DNA of 64,000 nt from Lysinibacillus boronitolerans JCM 21713 = 10a = NBRC 103108 (GCF_000772935.1 NZ_JPVR01000078.1:124001-188000); one strand, 5' to 3'. Shown: positions 1 to 9,099, counted from the first letter of the stretch. Notes: generated by a model not told the origin, from the sequence alone. Translations and numbers: made by a program.

Positions 1-344
1 TTATTGAAAGGTAGTTTAAATTTCATTCTTGAATTGTAGGCTCCCTTCATCGCTGACTTCGTTTATAGAATTGACTTTAAAGGGGTATTCTATACTTATT
101 TCATTCATTTTCATCAAGTAGACAACGTCTAACAAATAATGGTAATATAATAGTATTCTTAAAAACAGAAGGGAGATTAGCTATTTATGCTAAAACTAAT
201 TATCGCAAATTAAATTCTAATGAATTTAATAGAGGGGCCAGTCTATAATTTTTTGAATTATAGGGGTTATTTCGTATTGCCCTTTTGCGATAAAAAGAGA
301 AGCATAATGATGTCTAATCCACAGTTATATTGTGTATAACAACG
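1..344. other. Gene-free stretch with a 7-codon ORF
   Basis: No substantial gene is seen here. A 7-codon ORF (ATG at 187, stop 208-210) lies after a GAAGGGAG ribosome-binding-like sequence, and a short perfect inverted repeat (CTATAATT at 243-250 with AATTATAG at 256-263) follows. This could be the leader of the acetyltransferase gene further on, or the tail of a unit outside the window. Confidence 0.3.
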
Positions 345-385
345 GACTTTATGAGCTTGTACTCATAGAGTCTTTTTCTGTTTTT
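345..385 (+). terminator. Terminator-like hairpin ahead of the GNAT gene
   Basis: An 11-bp stem (345-355 with 362-372, one G-U pair) with a 6-nt loop is followed by a T-rich run to 385. It sits 60 nt before the predicted start of the acetyltransferase. It either ends an upstream transcript or acts as an attenuator for that gene. Confidence 0.5.
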
Positions 386-444
386 AGGAGGTGATGATCC
401 CCAGAAAAATTAGCGATTGTAACATAAAAGTGGAGGGAATAGAC

Positions 445-1329
445 GTGGAAAAGTATCAATTAGTTAGTAATTATCGTCACAATGAAAAATTAAAGGCAAG
501 TTTTAATGATTTAGCCATGAAAACATTTGGTTTGGATTTTCGAGGCTGGTATAACAAAGGCTATTGGAATGACCGATATATTCCTTACTCATTTGTACAA
601 AAAGGAAAAGTGATTGCGAATGCTTCTGTATATAAGATGTGCATTCACGTAAATGGCGAGCGATTAAAGGGAATTCAGATCGGTACAGTGATGACGGATG
701 AACATTATCGTCATCAAGGTTTGGCGAAGCAGTTGATGCTGCATATCATGAAAGAGTACGAAGTTGCCTGTGATTTCATGTATCTTTTCGCCAATAACAC
801 CGTCTTGGATTTTTATCCGAAGTTTGGCTTTACACGCGTTCACGAAAGCGAATTTAGCTTAGACCTTATAAAAATTCCTATTCAACCTAACAAGATGGCA
901 AACATTCGTCAACTAACGATTGAACAAGATCTCGCACTCCTTGAAAACTATGCAAAAAATCGTCATATCCATTCTAGTATTCTAGATGTTGAACACAACG
1001 AAAGTTTATTAATGTTTTATTTTACGTTAGTTTTCCCTCATGCTATTTACTATTTAGAAGAATTAGAAACAATAGTATTAATGGAGGAAGAAGAGGTGGT
1101 ATTAACTATTTATGATATCATCTCGTTACAGGCAACCAATGCAGAGGCTGTATTAACACGCATTATTAAGGATACAACGAAAAAAGTAGTATTCTATTTT
1201 ACACCTGACTTTACAATGGAAGGCATGACAGCCACCATCACCCCAAATGATGACGATGCCTTATTCATTCACTCGAAAAAGCCCTTCTTACAGAGGCACT
1301 TTATGTTTCCTTTAACATCCCATTGCTAG
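445..1329 (+). CDS. GNAT family N-acetyltransferase
   Basis: Predicted acetyl-CoA-dependent acetyltransferase of 294 residues; the acceptor is unknown. The N-terminal half carries the GNAT fold with the acetyl-CoA loop RHQGLA near residues 89-94 and the following YxKFGF-type strand. The C-terminal half is an extra domain without a motif I recognise, a layout seen in Eis-like or two-domain GNAT proteins. I chose the GTG at 445, 7 nt after GGAGGG. The frame is open from a GTG at 391, but there AGGAGG overlaps the start itself and leaves no spacing. The gene is followed at once by an argininosuccinate lyase remnant, so the two may once have been functionally linked. Substrate is not inferable from sequence. 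Confidence 0.8.
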   Translation: MEKYQLVSNYRHNEKLKASFNDLAMKTFGLDFRGWYNKGYWNDRYIPYSFVQKGKVIANASVYKMCIHVNGERLKGIQIGTVMTDEHYRHQGLAKQLMLHIMKEYEVACDFMYLFANNTVLDFYPKFGFTRVHESEFSLDLIKIPIQPNKMANIRQLTIEQDLALLENYAKNRHIHSSILDVEHNESLLMFYFTLVFPHAIYYLEELETIVLMEEEEVVLTIYDIISLQATNAEAVLTRIIKDTTKKVVFYFTPDFTMEGMTATITPNDDDALFIHSKKPFLQRHFMFPLTSHC

Positions 1330-1338
1330 GTAGGGTAG

Positions 1339-1602
1339 ATATGCGATGCATTGGACACGGTTTTATCTTGTCTACAAATCATGTCAAAAATGATTGCTAC
1401 GATGAAGGTGAGCAGTGAAAACATGAAAAAAGCCGTCAAAGGAGGGTTTCTAAATGCAACAGAGGTCGCTGATTATTTAATGAGCAAAGGCGTTGCATTC
1501 AGAGATGCACACAGCATCGTCGGTTCTATCGTTATTTATTGTGAAGATCATGAAAAAGCCATTGAAGATTTAACAATAGATGAATGGAAAGAATTAAGTT
1601 AA
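1339..1602 (+). pseudogene. argH: argininosuccinate lyase C-terminal remnant
   Basis: About 87 codons match the C-terminal end of argininosuccinate lyase (last step of arginine synthesis): a segment with MIATMKV, GGFLNATEVADYL, KGVAFRDAH and IVGSIV in the right order and spacing. The family is about 460 residues long, so roughly the first 80 percent, including the catalytic serine loop, is missing. The frame opens right after a TAG at 1336 and its only early start is a TTG at 1351 without a clear ribosome site. The stop abuts a strong terminator. I read this as the surviving 3' end of a deleted argH copy, not as a functional small protein. Confidence 0.8.
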
Positions 1603-1665
1603 TGCATCGATGACGATATCGACTATCAATAAAGGGATTAAAGTAGGTTTACTATTATAAAAAAC

Positions 1666-1710
1666 AAACCGTTATCTTGATTATAAGTGATCAAGATAAC
1701 GGTTTTATTA
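1666..1710 (+). terminator. Rho-independent terminator
   Basis: A perfect 16-bp stem (1666-1681 with 1690-1705) and 8-nt loop are followed by a T-rich stretch. It lies 63 nt after the argH remnant and probably ended that gene's transcript. Confidence 0.8.
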
Positions 1711-1923
1711 TAATTGAGCAGGGAAAACAACTTTGTTGAAATGGATCACGGGGCCTCTAGAGTGGAAAAGGCAGGACATTCATTGATGATGTGCCACAAG
1801 CTCATAGAAGGTAGTAGAAGTTGAGCATTCATTGAAGACAAACACATTGATTAAATAATGTGTTTGTCTTATTAACTATTTTTAAATTAAAACTCAGAAA
1901 ATCTCCAGGTTGTGAAATTATTT
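1711..1923. other. Intergenic, nothing assigned
   Basis: No gene, repeat or clear regulatory signal seen between the argH terminator and the end of the PhzF gene, apart from a short inverted repeat around 1842-1870 (ACAAACACATT / AATGTGTTTGT) that could terminate the minus-strand PhzF gene. Confidence 0.3.
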
Positions 1924-2781
1924 TCACTCCATATTTTCTACCTTTAAACATTTCGTTTCACAGTAATAGCCTTTGCCGCCAACATAAACGTTTTCTATTT
2001 CATTTCTGCTATTGGTTGCTAATTTCACTAATATTTCGGAAGGAGAGTGTAAAGAATAACCTTGTTCAAATATATAGACCTCTTTTTGCAAGTGGTGCTG
2101 TTCATAAAGGTAGCAAGCTAATGCACCGTTTGAAGTTCCAGTCGCTGCTTCTTCATTGATGTCGTATAGTGGAGCAAAATTTCTGCATATAATTCGATTG
2201 TCGTTAAAAGTATACAAATGCATCCCGACAACATGATAATACTTGCTGATTTCTTTAACTTTCTCAAAATTAGCCTGCAGTGCATGTAATTGTGTTTCGC
2301 TTGTTATAGGAATTAAAATATCTTTTAAGCCCGTGGAAACAATTTGAATGGGGTATTTATTATCTATAGCTTTAATGTCAAAACAGTCGATCAACTCGTT
2401 TGGAGCTATAACATCATAGAATATCGGTTTGTTTTGTTCCATGAAAATGATGTCATCTTTTATGGTAATAGTAAGAACACCGCTGTTTGTCTCGATCGTA
2501 TAGCGATCCTTAAAAAGTTTATTTAAATGCATCAGTATCGTGAAAGAGCCAATTGTGGCATGACCACACAGATCAACTTCTTCCTTTGGTGTAAAATACT
2601 CAAGTTTATAATCAGCAATTTCAGATGCTGTTATAAATGCTGTTTCCGCATAGCCCAGTTGTTTGGCTATCGCCATTTTTTGAGTAGTGGTCAATGTAGT
2701 TTCATTCAACACCACTCCTGCTTTATTTCCGCCTTGATGATCCTTGCTAAAAGCACTTGCAACGTAAACAGATATTTTCAT
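1924..2781 (-). CDS. PhzF family isomerase/epimerase
   Basis: Cytoplasmic PhzF-fold protein of 285 residues, the usual length (260-300). Residues 1-25 show the family opening with GGNKAGVV, followed by the catalytic glutamate at residue 46 in YAETAF and the DLCGHAT loop at 70-76. The second lobe has the matching GTSNGALACY motif. PhzF proteins isomerise trans-2,3-dihydro-3-hydroxyanthranilate in phenazine producers, but most Firmicute members have unknown substrates and no phenazine genes are nearby. It is transcribed alone on the minus strand; the ATG at 2781 follows a GGAAGGA-type site. Confidence 0.88.
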   Translation of the reverse strand: MKISVYVASAFSKDHQGGNKAGVVLNETTLTTTQKMAIAKQLGYAETAFITASEIADYKLEYFTPKEEVDLCGHATIGSFTILMHLNKLFKDRYTIETNSGVLTITIKDDIIFMEQNKPIFYDVIAPNELIDCFDIKAIDNKYPIQIVSTGLKDILIPITSETQLHALQANFEKVKEISKYYHVVGMHLYTFNDNRIICRNFAPLYDINEEAATGTSNGALACYLYEQHHLQKEVYIFEQGYSLHSPSEILVKLATNSRNEIENVYVGGKGYYCETKCLKVENME

Positions 2782-2907
2782 AAGAATCTTCCTTCCTCAC
2801 TTATAGTGAATAGTAGCATAGAAATCAATATTTAAAAATATATTGTTGGATATACTTGCTATAAAGCATAGTTTGTCTACAGTCTAAAATAAGGTTGAAA
2901 CACTCCG

Positions 2908-4128
2908 TCATCTACTAGATAGAACGCGAATAGTAGCTGATTCCGTCTTTGTTTTGACCTTTAACGTCATCCCCATGATAATGATGATGATAAATAATAA
3001 GGTAAAAAGGGCAACGTCAAATGTATTCGTCATATCTTTGATGACACCAACAAGCATTGGAATGATACCACTAATGATATAGCCACCGAATTGAATCATC
3101 GCTGTCCATTCACTTGCCTCTTTTGGTGTAGTCGTAGCATCTAAAGGTAAAATCATTGCTAACGGGAATAAACCACCAGCACCGATCCCTGTTAACGTCG
3201 CACAGAAAATAGGAGAGATGCCGCCCATAATTAACATCACTATGCCAATAAAGGAGCTCGAAGCACAAAGTAGCATCCAAGGTTTTCTTTTGAAACTATT
3301 ATTTATTAAGATGGGAATGATAAAGCTACAAATCATTTGCATGATAGAAAAAATAGTTACCGTTGTTGCGGCGTAGGCGTCACTATATCCCATATCCTGT
3401 ACTTTTGGAGCGAGCCATGTCGCGAGGGAATAATAAACGCCAGATTGTAAACCGAACATGACCATAAGGAGCCAAACATATCGGTTTCCCCAAGGTAGTC
3501 GACTTTTTTGACTGGCCGATTTCTCTAATGACTCTTGAGATTGCTTGGATTTTTTGATAATTGGAGCCCAAACAATAATACCCATAAGGGCGAATACCGA
3601 CCATATTGCTAAAGCTGCGTTCCAGGATTGATGAAAAGCATGCATAGCAGGCACAACTAAACCAGCACTTAAAGAAGCTCCAATTCCCATACCCGCAGAA
3701 TATACACCGATCATCGTAGAAGAATATTTAGGAAATTCCTTTTTGATATAGCCTGAAATCAGTGGGCCTGTAATAGCAATTCCTATCCCACTAAGAATAG
3801 CTGTTACTAATAAAAATAAAGGAAAAGTTGCCACTAACCGTAAAGCTGTTGATACACCAATTAATAAAACGGATAGCCCAATCGTCCATTCGATACCCCA
3901 TCGTTCACTTAGCTTGCCAGCCAATGGTGCAAAAATCCCCATACAAAATACGGGAAGTGCTGTTAATAAACTTACAACAACACTTGTCATCTGCAAATCC
4001 ATTTGAATATTTTTCAATACTGGTGAGATAGATGTGATCGAAGCTCGTAAGTTCATAGATAGTATAAACAAAGAAAAAACGCTCCAAATAATCGGAAAGT
4101 TTTTTGATTTCGCCATCACTGAAAACAC
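2908..4128 (-). CDS. MFS transporter, CynX/NimT-like
   Basis: Integral membrane transporter of 406 residues with about 12 hydrophobic helices. The opening with an NLRASITSISPVL segment and the acidic and Gly-rich loop following TM2 are typical of the CynX/NimT (cyanate permease, 2-nitroimidazole transporter) branch of the major facilitator superfamily. The physiological substrate is unknown. It is transcribed away from the XRE-cupin regulator next door across a 122-bp intergenic region with repeated ACTATA motifs, so regulation by that protein is the simplest inference. The ATG follows an AAAAGAGGTG site. Confidence 0.85.
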   Translation of the reverse strand: MFSVMAKSKNFPIIWSVFSLFILSMNLRASITSISPVLKNIQMDLQMTSVVVSLLTALPVFCMGIFAPLAGKLSERWGIEWTIGLSVLLIGVSTALRLVATFPLFLLVTAILSGIGIAITGPLISGYIKKEFPKYSSTMIGVYSAGMGIGASLSAGLVVPAMHAFHQSWNAALAIWSVFALMGIIVWAPIIKKSKQSQESLEKSASQKSRLPWGNRYVWLLMVMFGLQSGVYYSLATWLAPKVQDMGYSDAYAATTVTIFSIMQMICSFIIPILINNSFKRKPWMLLCASSSFIGIVMLIMGGISPIFCATLTGIGAGGLFPLAMILPLDATTTPKEASEWTAMIQFGGYIISGIIPMLVGVIKDMTNTFDVALFTLLFIIIIIMGMTLKVKTKTESATIRVLSSR

Positions 4129-4147
4129 CTCTTTTAGTTATTATTTG

Positions 4148-4220
4148 ATATACTATAGTTAACTTTTAAATTCAAAAAATAAACTATAATTAACCGACTT
4201 GTATACTATAATATACTATT
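4148..4220. promoter_or_regulatory. Divergent promoter region with ACTATA repeats
   Basis: Three related motifs containing ACTATA (4151-4162, 4181-4194 and 4201-4219) lie between the exporter and the XRE-cupin gene. The first two also share a following A/GTTAAC-like end. They are candidate operator half-sites for the adjacent regulator; no single long palindrome is evident. Confidence 0.4.
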
Positions 4221-4250
4221 TATGCAAAGTCAATGGGAGGGGTGCGCAGG

Positions 4251-4805
4251 ATGCAGGAGGAAAATATTGACTTATCTGGTCAAGTTGGAGGAAATTTACG
4301 AGAAATTCGAAAAAGCAAAAGGATGAGTTTAGAGGAGCTGGCGAATGTCAGCAATGTTAGTAAATTGACGTTAGGGAAAATTGAACGAGGGGAAACGAAT
4401 CCGACTGTAAATATTCTTTGGAAAATTTGTAGAGGACTTAATATTCCGCTTGTCTCTTTACTATCTTTTGAGGAAAATATAGAGGTCCATCGTTTTGGCT
4501 CAGACTACCAATTCGCAGGTCATAATAACGACTGGTTTGTTGATCCATTATTCAAAACAAATGGAACTGAGTGGTTTAGAGGTCGTCTTGAACCGAATAG
4601 TGAGTACAGCGAGTGTCACCTAGCAGGCTCCGAGGAAATTGTGCTTGTATTAAATGGGCAATTGGAGCTAAAGGTCGGAGAGAAAACCCATCAGCTAAAC
4701 CAATGGGATATCATCAAATTCAAAGGTGAAGAACTTCACACGTATATCAATCACTCGGATGAAAAAGTACATTTAATGCTGTCGTTAACGTATACAACTC
4801 CATGA
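4251..4805 (+). CDS. XRE family regulator with cupin domain
   Basis: Transcription factor of 184 residues. An N-terminal lambda-repressor-like helix-turn-helix (about residues 8-62, with LRE/IRKSKRMSLEELA and SKLTLGKIERGETNP) is joined to a C-terminal cupin barrel (about 100-180, including EIVLVLNGQLEL and the DIIKFKGEELHTYIN strand) that would sense a small ligand. The start is the ATG at 4251, 8 nt after GGGAGGGG; an upstream in-frame ATG at 4233 would overlap that site. Divergent placement next to the CynX-like exporter suggests it represses or activates that gene. The ligand is unknown. Confidence 0.88.
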   Translation: MQEENIDLSGQVGGNLREIRKSKRMSLEELANVSNVSKLTLGKIERGETNPTVNILWKICRGLNIPLVSLLSFEENIEVHRFGSDYQFAGHNNDWFVDPLFKTNGTEWFRGRLEPNSEYSECHLAGSEEIVLVLNGQLELKVGEKTHQLNQWDIIKFKGEELHTYINHSDEKVHLMLSLTYTTP

Positions 4806-4810
4806 TTGAA

Positions 4811-4954
4811 CAACATCCACTATAGGCAATCCTATATTTAACCCATTCAACGAATCACATCATATCACAATTAATGAAAGTGGACTCGCTCGTTTGATGG
4901 TACCCGCATTCAAAACACCACGCAATAATTGGATTTTGTCTATATATCGTGTGT
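4811..4954 (+). other. Open frame without start, possible gene remnant
   Basis: A 46-codon stretch open from a TGA near 4808 to a TAA at 4960 encodes a protein-like peptide (NPFNESHHITINESGL, LMVPAFKTPRNNW) but has no start codon or ribosome site. It may be the tail of a lost gene. I do not recognise the family. Confidence 0.25.
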
Positions 4955-4962
4955 TTTCATAA

Positions 4963-5002
4963 AAAAATCGTCCTTACTAAATTAAAGTAAGGACGATTTT
5001 TC
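4963..5002. terminator. Bidirectional terminator
   Basis: A 14-bp stem (AAAATCGTCCTTACT arm near 4964-4977, partner 4986-5000) flanked by A-run and T-run serves the qox operon on the minus strand and anything reading in from the plus strand. Confidence 0.85.
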
Positions 5003-5007
5003 TCTAT

Positions 5008-5292
5008 TTAGATATAACCCCAAATCATACATAATAATGTTCCGAAGATGGTAACGAGCGCAATGATTAAACCATAATAAATATTGGTATAGATGGCAGG
5101 TTTATCATTCGTTTCACCAGCATGCATAAAGACAACTAACTGCAAGCCTGCCTGAATAAATGCTGTGACTAATAAAATAGTCATGGTAATCGGAAAAGAT
5201 AGATTGAAAAAATATACACATGCCGCAATGATCGTAAGGATTATGGACACACCAAACCCCATGACTTGTTTCATCGGGAATAAATCACTCAT
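5008..5292 (-). CDS. qoxD: Cytochrome aa3 quinol oxidase subunit IV
   Basis: Small membrane subunit of 94 residues with three predicted helices and a conserved HAGE turn between helices two and three, matching the subunit IV family of bacterial heme-copper oxidases (usual length 95-125). It is the last gene of qoxABCD, 1 nt after qoxC, and is followed by the operon terminator. Subunit IV helps assemble and stabilise the CuB centre in subunit I but binds no cofactor. Confidence 0.9.
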   Translation of the reverse strand: MSDLFPMKQVMGFGVSIILTIIAACVYFFNLSFPITMTILLVTAFIQAGLQLVVFMHAGETNDKPAIYTNIYYGLIIALVTIFGTLLCMIWGYI

Positions 5293-5293
5293 G

Positions 5294-5890
5294 TTACACC
5301 ATTCCTTTCAAGTAAATGAAGCTGAAAATAAAAATCCAGACCACATCTAAAAAGTGCCAGTATAAAGAGAAGATAAACGATTTATTGGCTGTTTCTGGTG
5401 TTAAACCACGTTGGATGAGCTGATAGACGATGAACATTCCCCAAAATACCCCAAAGGTAACGTGTGCACCATGTGTTCCTAATGTTGTTAAAAGGGCAGC
5501 TGTAAAGGCACTCGTCTGTAAGCTCGCACCAACATGAATATAGTGCATAAACTCGTAAACTTCAAAACTAATAAATACGACACCGAGTACTAATGTCAAA
5601 ACATAAAACCATATCATTGCTTTCGTATAGCCCTTACGCATAGCATGTATGCCTAAGCCAATGGTAAAGCTACTTGTTAAAAGAATAAACGTTTCAAATA
5701 AAACAGGTGTAATTTCAAAAATCTCCGCTCCTGTTGGACCATTCCCAGTACGGTCTACTAAAACAAAATAACCTGCGAATAATGTGCCGAAAAGCATAAT
5801 TTCAGCACCAATAAACACCCAGAAGCCTAATATATTCAATTGATTTTGCTGAGTACTATATTCTAAAGGAAGTGATTGATCGATTTTCAT
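5294..5890 (-). CDS. qoxC: Cytochrome aa3 quinol oxidase subunit III
   Basis: Polytopic membrane subunit of 198 residues with five helices, the length expected for quinol-oxidase type subunit III. The segments NILGFWVFIGAEIMLFGTLF, THGAHVTFGVFW and YWHFLDVVWIFIFSFIYL are family hallmarks, including the lipid-contacting His and Glu. Its ATG overlaps the qoxB stop in an ATGA, so the two are translationally coupled. It supports proton uptake and stability of the oxidase. Confidence 0.93.
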   Translation of the reverse strand: MKIDQSLPLEYSTQQNQLNILGFWVFIGAEIMLFGTLFAGYFVLVDRTGNGPTGAEIFEITPVLFETFILLTSSFTIGLGIHAMRKGYTKAMIWFYVLTLVLGVVFISFEVYEFMHYIHVGASLQTSAFTAALLTTLGTHGAHVTFGVFWGMFIVYQLIQRGLTPETANKSFIFSLYWHFLDVVWIFIFSFIYLKGMV

Positions 5891-7836
5891 AATTGACTAC
5901 CTCGCAATTTCGATTCCGTTGTTTTCACTTTTTCGACAGGTACATAGTGTCCTGGATCTTTTTCCAATGAACGGTGAGCCATGCAGATAAAAATACCAAT
6001 GGTTGTGAGAATTGTTGGTATCCACATACCAAAAACAAAGGAGAAGCCCCATGCAAAGAAAATACAGCCTAATAAGAAAGGTACACCGCTATTATTCGGC
6101 ATATGAATCTTTTCATATGGCTCTGGGAACAGTTCATGCTGATGATATTTTGCATCCCATAACGCTTCTGTTGAAATCACGTGTGGAACCTTGGCAAAAT
6201 TATAGTAAGGCACAGGGCTTGGTGTAGCCCACTCTAATGTGCGAGCGTCCCAGGGATCCGACCCAACATTCCTTGGTGAATAACGAATACTGTAGATAAC
6301 ATTGTAAACAAGTAAGATAAAACCAATTGTTAAGCCAATTGCACCGATAAACGAAATCATATTCCACAGCCCAAAACCAGTAGAGGCAGAATAAGTGTAC
6401 ATACGGCGTGCTTGTCCATCTAAGCCAGAGACAAACATTGGCATAAAGGCTAGCAACGTACTGATAGCAATAATCCAAGCTGTCCACTTGCCGATTTTTT
6501 CATTCAACATAAAGCCAAACATTTTCGGCCAATAGTAATGTAAGCCAGCTAGCATTGCAAAGACAACGCCGGGAATAATCACCATATGGAAGTGGGCAAC
6601 CAAGAACATTGTGTTATGGTATTGATAGTCGGCAGCTGACATGCCAAGCATTACACCCGTTACGCCACCTATTGTAAAGGTAGGAATAAATAACATGGAG
6701 TAAAGCATTGGCGTTGTGAAAACAATTTTTCCTTTCCAAAGGGTGAATAACCAGTTAAAAATTTTAACCCCAGTTGGGACGGCAATGGCCATCGTTGTAA
6801 TCGAGAAAATACTATTTGTTAAAGCACCTTGTCCCATCGTAAAGAAATGATGTGTCCATACTAAAAACGAAAGGAAGGAAATGATCACCATGGAGCCGAC
6901 CATTGATTTATAGCCATAGAGATTGCGTCCTGAAAAAGTAGAAATAATCTCACTGTAGATCCCAAAGGCAGGTAAAATCAGGATATACACCTCAGGATGC
7001 CCCCAGACCCAGAAAAAGTTTGCCCACAGCATATCCATTCCACCATCAGATGTTGTGAAAAAATTAGTAGCAAATAGTCGATCAAAAGTTCCCATCGTTA
7101 AGGCTACCGTTAAAACTGGAAAGGCAAAAACGATAATCACGTTTGCTACTAATGAAGACCACGTAAACATCGGCATTTTCATAAGTGTCATGCCTGGTGC
7201 TCTCATTTTAAGTATCGTCACAATCATATTAATACCAGTAATTAATGTGCCAAGACCTGAAATCTGTAAGGCAAATAAATAATAGTTTGTTCCTACAGAT
7301 TGGCTAAATTCATTATTTGCTAGAGGGAAATAATTCGTCCAGCCAGCATCAGGGGAGCCACCTATAACAAAGGATATATTTAGTAGCATGGCCCCCATGA
7401 AAAAGAGCCAAAAGCTTAAAGCATTCAATCGTGGGAAAGCAACGTCTCTTGCACCAATTTGTAAGGGCACAATATAATTCATAAAGGCCATAATAAAAGG
7501 CATGGCCATAAAAATAATCATGACAGTCCCATGTGTTGTGAAGATTTCATTATAATGCTGCGCATCAAGTAATGTATTGTCAGGTACAGCCATTTGTGCG
7601 CGCATCATAATCGCATCTGCTCCACCACGGAAAAGCATCAGAAGGGCTGAAATTAAATACATAATACCAATGCGTTTATGATCAACGGTTGTTAACCATT
7701 CACGCCAAAGGTAGCCCCATTTTTTAAAGTAGGTTAAGCCAACTATAATTGCTATTACCGTCAGGCCAATTGCAACCATCGATGCATAGATAGCTTGGCT
7801 TGGATGGGGTATAGCAAATCGTTCGAAGTACTCCAT
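5887..7836 (-). CDS. qoxB: Cytochrome aa3 quinol oxidase subunit I
   Basis: Catalytic subunit of the terminal menaquinol oxidase, 649 residues, which reduces O2 to water and pumps protons across the cytoplasmic membrane. All metal ligands are visible: low-spin heme His102 and His417, high-spin heme His415, CuB His280, His329 and His330, and the His280-Tyr284 cross-link pair in WGHPEVY. The K- and D-channel signature regions are present. It starts 20 nt after qoxA and overlaps qoxC by 4 nt. The gene is full length with no damage. Confidence 0.97.
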   Translation of the reverse strand: MEYFERFAIPHPSQAIYASMVAIGLTVIAIIVGLTYFKKWGYLWREWLTTVDHKRIGIMYLISALLMLFRGGADAIMMRAQMAVPDNTLLDAQHYNEIFTTHGTVMIIFMAMPFIMAFMNYIVPLQIGARDVAFPRLNALSFWLFFMGAMLLNISFVIGGSPDAGWTNYFPLANNEFSQSVGTNYYLFALQISGLGTLITGINMIVTILKMRAPGMTLMKMPMFTWSSLVANVIIVFAFPVLTVALTMGTFDRLFATNFFTTSDGGMDMLWANFFWVWGHPEVYILILPAFGIYSEIISTFSGRNLYGYKSMVGSMVIISFLSFLVWTHHFFTMGQGALTNSIFSITTMAIAVPTGVKIFNWLFTLWKGKIVFTTPMLYSMLFIPTFTIGGVTGVMLGMSAADYQYHNTMFLVAHFHMVIIPGVVFAMLAGLHYYWPKMFGFMLNEKIGKWTAWIIAISTLLAFMPMFVSGLDGQARRMYTYSASTGFGLWNMISFIGAIGLTIGFILLVYNVIYSIRYSPRNVGSDPWDARTLEWATPSPVPYYNFAKVPHVISTEALWDAKYHQHELFPEPYEKIHMPNNSGVPFLLGCIFFAWGFSFVFGMWIPTILTTIGIFICMAHRSLEKDPGHYVPVEKVKTTESKLRGSQL

Positions 7837-7856
7837 ATGACTATGTCTCCTTTTAA

Positions 7857-8747
7857 TTAATGATCTTTTTGTTGAGAAGCATGATCTTTAATGTGTGATG
7901 TGCCATGCTGATGTCCACCATTTTCACCCTCAGGGGCTGGCAGGAATGTTAAATGTGTACCCGTGTAGGTTGATTGGCCAACGTGTCCTGGTTCTAGCAA
8001 CGTATTAAATTTTTCTTCTGTTAATGGTTCAGCTGTTGCTTTTACTTCCTTCACCCAATCATCAAACTCATCCTGAGTCACTGCTGTTACGTTAAACGTA
8101 TTTTCAGCGAACCCTTTACCATTAAAGTTTGCATTTCTCCCCATATATTCCCCAGGTAAATCCGCAGCCAGATGCAATGTATTCACCATATCGGCCATTG
8201 CATATTTTTGACCACCCAGTTGAGGAATCCAGAAACTTGTAATCGGTCCGTAAGAATAAAGTTTAAATTCGATAGGACGCTCTGCAGGAATATACAAATA
8301 ATTTACCGTTTCAATATCTTCCTCTGGATAGCTAAAATGCCATTTCCAGTTCGATGTTGAAGCATAAATGATTAACGGCTCTTCCTGTTTGTATTTCTCT
8401 GGTGTAGATTCAACCTTATAGTTACTTTCAACAGAAATAAAGGATAGGTACGCTACAATTAAAACAGGTATACCTACACAGATGATTTCGACCTTTGTAC
8501 TCCCTTTAATGTGGGGAGGCTTATAGTCAGGGCTTTGCTTAGATGCACGAAATTTCACTAACATATAAGCCAACAACACAAAAACAATGAGTACGATAAA
8601 GGACATAATCCCTATCGATAGCATAATATCTTTGGCTTGCACTTGAGCTTGAGGTCCTTTTGGATCTAATACTAATAATGGGTCACAGCCCGTTAGCATA
8701 GTGACAATAGTGGAAAGACCAATTAATCTGAGCCAACTTTTTTTCAT
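7857..8747 (-). CDS. qoxA: Cytochrome aa3 quinol oxidase subunit II (lipoprotein)
   Basis: Membrane-anchored subunit of 296 residues. A lipoprotein signal peptide ends in TMLTGC with the lipidated Cys21, followed by two transmembrane helices and a cupredoxin-like extracytoplasmic domain with SFWIPQLGGQKYAM. The CuA cysteines of cytochrome c oxidases are absent, which places it with quinol oxidases. The last 20 residues are rich in His (HQHGTSH, KDHASQQKDH), which is unusual and may bind metal. ATG 8747 follows AAAGGGG by 7 nt; an in-frame TTG lies two codons earlier. First gene of the operon. Confidence 0.94.
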   Translation of the reverse strand: MKKSWLRLIGLSTIVTMLTGCDPLLVLDPKGPQAQVQAKDIMLSIGIMSFIVLIVFVLLAYMLVKFRASKQSPDYKPPHIKGSTKVEIICVGIPVLIVAYLSFISVESNYKVESTPEKYKQEEPLIIYASTSNWKWHFSYPEEDIETVNYLYIPAERPIEFKLYSYGPITSFWIPQLGGQKYAMADMVNTLHLAADLPGEYMGRNANFNGKGFAENTFNVTAVTQDEFDDWVKEVKATAEPLTEEKFNTLLEPGHVGQSTYTGTHLTFLPAPEGENGGHQHGTSHIKDHASQQKDH

Positions 8748-9099
8748 AAACAAACCCCTTTAACTGTTTCATTGAAGTGCTAAAGGCTACTACAGGTTTG
8801 TATGGAATTCGATTCACAATTGATTTTTATAATAGGGGCACTTCTTTTGAAAGACAAGGCGTTTTCCAAGATAACACAGAATGTTCTCAAACGAGAAAAA
8901 TAATTTTAGTATAATTTTAAAGATGGAAATGCGCATCAAGTAAGGGCTTTTATTAATTAGAATGGATTGAAATTGAAAGTGGATGGTGAAAGTAATAAGG
9001 AAATGGATGGTTAGTTTCAAATATTGTTATAGTATGATTGTCTTTTTAGCTTATTGACTAGAGCTAAGAAAGGATAAGGCATAACTGAGGTGAGTAAAC
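8748..9099. other. Divergent intergenic region, qoxA / MocR gene
   Basis: About 350 nt that must hold the qox promoter (minus) and the MocR-gene promoter (plus). A repeat pair for the MocR protein is described separately. I could not pick a convincing qox promoter by eye. Confidence 0.5.
8980..9011 (+). promoter_or_regulatory. Direct repeat pair upstream of MocR gene
   Basis: TGGATGGT occurs at 8980-8987 and again at 9004-9011, exactly 24 bp apart, about 90 bp before the regulator start. MocR dimers are known to bind tandem direct repeats. An identical arrangement follows the gene at 10554-10585, which makes chance unlikely. Confidence 0.6.

Noticed and set aside
8748-9099. qox operon regulated by the adjacent MocR
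   Set aside because: MocR proteins rarely control respiratory oxidases and the repeat pair is oriented and placed near its own gene; there is no positive evidence for qox as target.
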